Shown here: positions 4,977 through 8,028 of the stretch, in pieces | Position numbering within the stretch: position 1 is the first letter of the stretch | How the letters are laid out: every line of letters begins with the position of its first letter | Assembly: GCA_902463875.1 (NCBI GenBank) | Contig: CABQHR010000080.1 | Span: forward strand, 1-8,028 | Reading direction: 5' to 3' | DNA length: 8,028 nt | DNA from: an uncultured Collinsella sp. | GTDB taxonomy: Bacteria; Actinomycetota; Coriobacteriia; Coriobacteriales; Coriobacteriaceae | Translations under genes and position numbers: made by a program | Notes under the pieces: generated by a model | Told to the model about the DNA's origin: nothing | Database searches by the model: none | The model's input: only the letters and a program-made list of their open reading frames with translations

Positions 4977-5892
4977 AGTTGGACTCGCCCACCAGGGCGC
5001 GGCAGAAATCTTTGGCATTAAACTCCTGCAGGTCATCGACCTGCTCGCCCACGCCGATGCGCAGGATGGGAAGCTTGAGCTTCTCGGCCACGGCCATGGC
5101 GATACCGCCCTTTGCCGTACCGTCGAGCTTTGTCATGATAATACCGTCCAGGCCCAGCGCCTCGTTAAACTCGAGCGCCTGGTTGAGGCCGTTTTGGCCT
5201 GTCGCGGCATCGATTACGAGGACGACCGAGACGGGCATGGGTCCGGCGGCCATATTGGCGGCGCGCTTACGCGTCACGTTGACCACCTTGGCAAGCTCGC
5301 GCATAAGCTCGGGGCTCGTGTGCAGACGGCCGGCGGTATCGATAAGTACCAGGTCGCTGCCGCGCTTGTCGGCCTCGTCGAGCACGTCGTAGCACACGCT
5401 CGCCGGATCGGAGCCGCGATCGCGCTTGATGACGGGAACGCCGGCGCGCTGGCCCCACACATCGAGCTGTTCGATGGCGGCAGCGCGGAAGGTATCGGCA
5501 GAACCGATCACGACGTTCTTGCCGCGGGCGGCCATGGCACTCGCGATCTTGCCGACCGTCGTGGTCTTGCCGGCGCCGTTGATGCCCACAAACAGCACGC
5601 AGCTCGGCGTATCGGCGAACGGATCGCGCTCGATGGGCACAAAGTGCTGTTCGAGCTGCTCGGCTAGGGCACGACGGAGCTGCGGGGCGGTCTTGAGGTT
5701 CTTCTTGGCCGCGGCATCGCGCAGGTCATCGGACACCTTGATAGCGACCTCGGCACCCATGTCACCCATGACGAGAGTGTCCTCTAGGTCCTCCCAAAAA
5801 TCCTCGTCGACCTCACCGCCGAAGTAAAAGACCTCATTGAGGGCCTCGCGGCTGCGCTCGAGTCCGCGCGAGAGAGCGTCAAAGAATCCCAT
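4975..5892 (-). CDS. ftsY: Signal recognition particle receptor FtsY
   Basis: FtsY (305 residues) is the membrane-associated SRP receptor GTPase that forms a twin-GTPase complex with Ffh and hands the ribosome to SecYEG. The N domain is about 1-90, beginning MGFFDALSRGLERSREALNE. The G domain shows GINGAGKTT at 103-111, DTFRAAAIEQL at 133-143, DTAGR at 185-189, TKLDGTAKGG at 254-263 and GVGEQVDDLQEF at 280-291. The long acidic A domain of E. coli FtsY is absent, as in many Gram-positive bacteria. Membrane contact probably uses the short amphipathic N-terminus (FFDALSRGL), which is inference. The ATG (5890-5892) shares one base with the smc stop (TAATG), so translation is probably coupled. No strong Shine-Dalgarno is visible; AAAGG lies about 13 bases upstream. 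Confidence 0.97.
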   Translation of the reverse strand: MGFFDALSRGLERSREALNEVFYFGGEVDEDFWEDLEDTLVMGDMGAEVAIKVSDDLRDAAAKKNLKTAPQLRRALAEQLEQHFVPIERDPFADTPSCVLFVGINGAGKTTTVGKIASAMAARGKNVVIGSADTFRAAAIEQLDVWGQRAGVPVIKRDRGSDPASVCYDVLDEADKRGSDLVLIDTAGRLHTSPELMRELAKVVNVTRKRAANMAAGPMPVSVVLVIDAATGQNGLNQALEFNEALGLDGIIMTKLDGTAKGGIAMAVAEKLKLPILRIGVGEQVDDLQEFNAKDFCRALVGESN

Positions 5893-8028
5893 TATGCATT
5901 CACGACCTTTCCGGTTTCGCGATCGAGTTTTTGCGAGACGACGCGGCTGACGCCGTCGGCTTGCATCGAGACGCCATAGAGAACGTCAGCGTCCTCCATA
6001 GTACGGCGCTGATGCGAAATGACCAAGAGCTGTGTATCGGAACGCAGCACATCGAGGGCTCCGATGAGCTTGGACAGGTTGGCGTCATCAAGCGCCGCCT
6101 CGACCTCGTCCAGCACATAGAACGGCACCGTGCGCGTGCGGTACACGGCAAAGAGCAGGGCGAGCGCCGTCAGACTCTTCTCGCCACCCGACATGAGCAT
6201 CATCTTGGTAATGCGCTTGCCGCGCGGCTGCGCCACGACCTCGATGCCCGTCTCGGCAGGATGCTCGGGATCGGTCATCTCAAGATGAGCCTGGCCACCC
6301 GGGAACAGCATGGCGAAGATCTCGCGGAAGTTCGCGTCGACCTTCTCAAACGTCACCAGAAACGCCTTGCGCATCTTGCGATCAATGGCCACCGTGATCT
6401 TGGTGAGCGCCTTGCGCGCGCTCTCCAGATCAGCCAGCTGCTCCTCGATGTAATCGGCGCGGCGCTTGAGCTGCTCGTACTCCTCCATGGCAACCTGGTT
6501 CACGGGGCCCAGATTGTTGATCTGACGCACGAGCTGGTTGAGCTCGCGCTCGGCGGCGTCGCGGTCGGTGGGCGCCGGAAGCATGAGCGCTTCCTCGAGC
6601 ACCGTGGTGCCATCGGCGGTAATGGCCTTGATGGCCGCCTCTACCTGCACCTCGAGCTTGCCGCGCGCAACCTTGAACTCATTTTGCGTCGCCGTGGCGG
6701 CATCAACCCGCTCCTTGGCACGGGAAACCTCGGCCTTGGCATCCTCGATGGTCTTCTTGAGCGAAGCGGAGTCCGCCTCTTCCAGAGAGGCCTGGTCACG
6801 CAGGCGCGCTGCCCAATCCGATGCGCGTTCCAACAGGGCAGAATAGCGTTCGTGCATGGGGTCGACGCGCAGGCGCAGCAGCTCGAGCGAGTGCGAAGCC
6901 TGGCGTGTTCCTCGGATACGACGGTCGATGCCCTCAAGACGATGCTCAAGGTCGGGCACGCGGCCCTTCAGCGAACGCAGGCGCTCGCTCGTCTGCGCCA
7001 GGCGCACCTTGGCATCGGCGAGCTTACCGGCGGCCTCGGAATCGTCACGGCGAACGCGATCGAGCTCATCGTTGGCCTCGGCAATCTGGAGACCCAGGTC
7101 GCTTGCCTGTGCACGCGCCTCGTCACGCGAACGGGTGAGCTCGTCAACGCGCGGGCGCGCAGCGCGAACGGCCTCCGCGGCCTGCTCGCGGCGCTTGGAG
7201 ATGCGCACGCGCTCGACCTCGGCATTGTTGGCGCTTTGCTCCAAGCGGCCGATCTCGGAGAGCAGCGAGCGGCGCTCACCCTCAAGACGGGCGATCTCAC
7301 CGGCGGCATCGCCCTCGGCGGCACGTGCCTCCTCGACGGCGACGTTGGCCTCAACGACTTGGTCCGAAGCATGCTCAAAGATGGCAGCCAGATCGGGTTC
7401 CAGGCCCTCGAGCTCACGGATGCGGCGCTTGCGCTCCAAGGCACCCGAAGCCTCGCCGGCATCGAGCCCCACGCGCACCAGACCACCACAGCTCACGCGG
7501 GCGCCATCGGGAGTCACGTAGGTCACACCGTCAACGACAGGGGCAGCCAACGCGGCAGCCAAGTTATCGACCACGTAATAGCCGCCGAGAAGGGCCTCGA
7601 CAACCGGGCCATAACCGGAGCGCACGGACAGACGATCGACCAGGCGAGAACCGGCAGCGCCCTTAGCGGCAGCAGAGGCGCTCACACCGCGCGCGACCAG
7701 CAGCGCCTCACCCGAGGCCTTCTTTTGGTCCAGAGCCGCGCGACCGGCACGCTCAAGCGTGGCGGTGTCATCAAACAAAAGAGCATCGATATCGCCGGCA
7801 AGCAGCTGCTCGATCAGGCCCTCGAGCTCACGAGGAGCCTCGAGCACGTCACCCAGACGACCCGAGACATCATCGCCCAGCGCGCCCATCAGACGGCTCA
7901 CCAGCGGCGAGCTGTCAGCCATGCGGGCATCGAGCTTCTTTTGGCTGGCAAGCTCCGAGCGTACCTCGGATAACTTGTTGCGTGCCTCGCTCTCGCGGGC
8001 ACGCAGGTCCTTCAGGGCCGCGCGTGCC
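5892..8028 (-). CDS. smc: Chromosome segregation protein SMC, C-terminal part
   Basis: The last 711 residues of SMC, the chromosome-condensing ATPase that works with ScpA and ScpB, are visible. The frame is open past the window's right edge (7923-8027 reads ARAALKDLRARESEARNK and onward), so the N-terminal head and first coil are missing. Numbering from the Met at 7922: the hinge dimerisation domain is about 10-155, with GYGPVVEALLGGYYVVDN and TPDGARVSCGGLVRVG. The returning coiled coil runs about 160-515, with a Pro-containing break near 322. LGPVNQVAMEEYE is at 471-483. The C-terminal head has the ABC signature LMSGGEK (576-582), Walker B FYVLDEVEAALDDAN (601-615, catalytic Glu606) and the H-loop ISHQRRTME (635-643, His637). 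The Met at 7922 is not the start: it lies in the coil just before the hinge. It is the first visible gene of smc-ftsY-ffh, an order known from other Gram-positive bacteria. Confidence 0.96.
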   Translation of the reverse strand, partial: ARAALKDLRARESEARNKLSEVRSELASQKKLDARMADSSPLVSRLMGALGDDVSGRLGDVLEAPRELEGLIEQLLAGDIDALLFDDTATLERAGRAALDQKKASGEALLVARGVSASAAAKGAAGSRLVDRLSVRSGYGPVVEALLGGYYVVDNLAAALAAPVVDGVTYVTPDGARVSCGGLVRVGLDAGEASGALERKRRIRELEGLEPDLAAIFEHASDQVVEANVAVEEARAAEGDAAGEIARLEGERRSLLSEIGRLEQSANNAEVERVRISKRREQAAEAVRAARPRVDELTRSRDEARAQASDLGLQIAEANDELDRVRRDDSEAAGKLADAKVRLAQTSERLRSLKGRVPDLEHRLEGIDRRIRGTRQASHSLELLRLRVDPMHERYSALLERASDWAARLRDQASLEEADSASLKKTIEDAKAEVSRAKERVDAATATQNEFKVARGKLEVQVEAAIKAITADGTTVLEEALMLPAPTDRDAAERELNQLVRQINNLGPVNQVAMEEYEQLKRRADYIEEQLADLESARKALTKITVAIDRKMRKAFLVTFEKVDANFREIFAMLFPGGQAHLEMTDPEHPAETGIEVVAQPRGKRITKMMLMSGGEKSLTALALLFAVYRTRTVPFYVLDEVEAALDDANLSKLIGALDVLRSDTQLLVISHQRRTMEDADVLYGVSMQADGVSRVVSQKLDRETGKVVNA

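Noticed and set aside
5931..7973. A 680-codon open frame on the plus strand opposite smc
   Set aside because: It is exactly antisense to a clear SMC gene with hinge, signature and Walker B motifs. Long antisense frames are common opposite GC-rich coiled-coil genes, and its translation resembles no family I know.

Overview
The window reads as ordinary core chromosome of a moderately GC-rich anaerobic actinobacterium, most likely a gut Coriobacteriia of the Collinsella type. This rests on the gene order, the look of the proteins and the codon bias. It is an inference from recognition, not from a search. There is no sign of a mobile element, CRISPR array, rRNA or tRNA. Six genes fill almost all of it: five on the minus strand and one on the plus strand.

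Left part (1-2431, minus strand). A two-gene thymidylate/folate operon, thyA then folA, is followed by a SpoU/TrmH-family RNA 2'-O-methyltransferase gene. ThyA turns dUMP into dTMP and leaves dihydrofolate, which FolA reduces back to tetrahydrofolate. The genes are coupled: the folA ribosome binding site overlaps the thyA stop codon. Two hairpins lie between folA and the methyltransferase gene.

Middle (2432-3479). A divergent promoter region separates thyA from a plus-strand gene. That gene encodes a three-part protein: a DUF134 helix-turn-helix domain, a NifX/NafY-like (dinitrogenase iron-molybdenum cofactor type) domain, and a His/Cys-rich tail with three CxCH motifs. Two near-identical palindromes with the core TGACATATG lie upstream, 53 bp apart centre to centre. 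Inside the gene, a near-perfect Shine-Dalgarno sequence precedes an in-frame ATG exactly at the domain boundary. This gene and its control region are the least ordinary part of the window. A long perfect hairpin ends both this gene and the convergent ffh gene.

Right part (3480-8028, minus strand). smc (5' end outside the window), ftsY and ffh form a tight operon. smc and ftsY overlap by one base, and ffh follows ftsY after 10 bases with its Shine-Dalgarno on the ftsY stop codon. Smc is the chromosome condensation ATPase. FtsY and Ffh are the receptor and the GTPase of the signal recognition particle, which targets nascent membrane proteins to the translocon.

I see no clearly undescribed multi-gene system. 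The best lead is the metal-linked DUF134-NifX regulator-like gene with its paired operators and possible second translation product.
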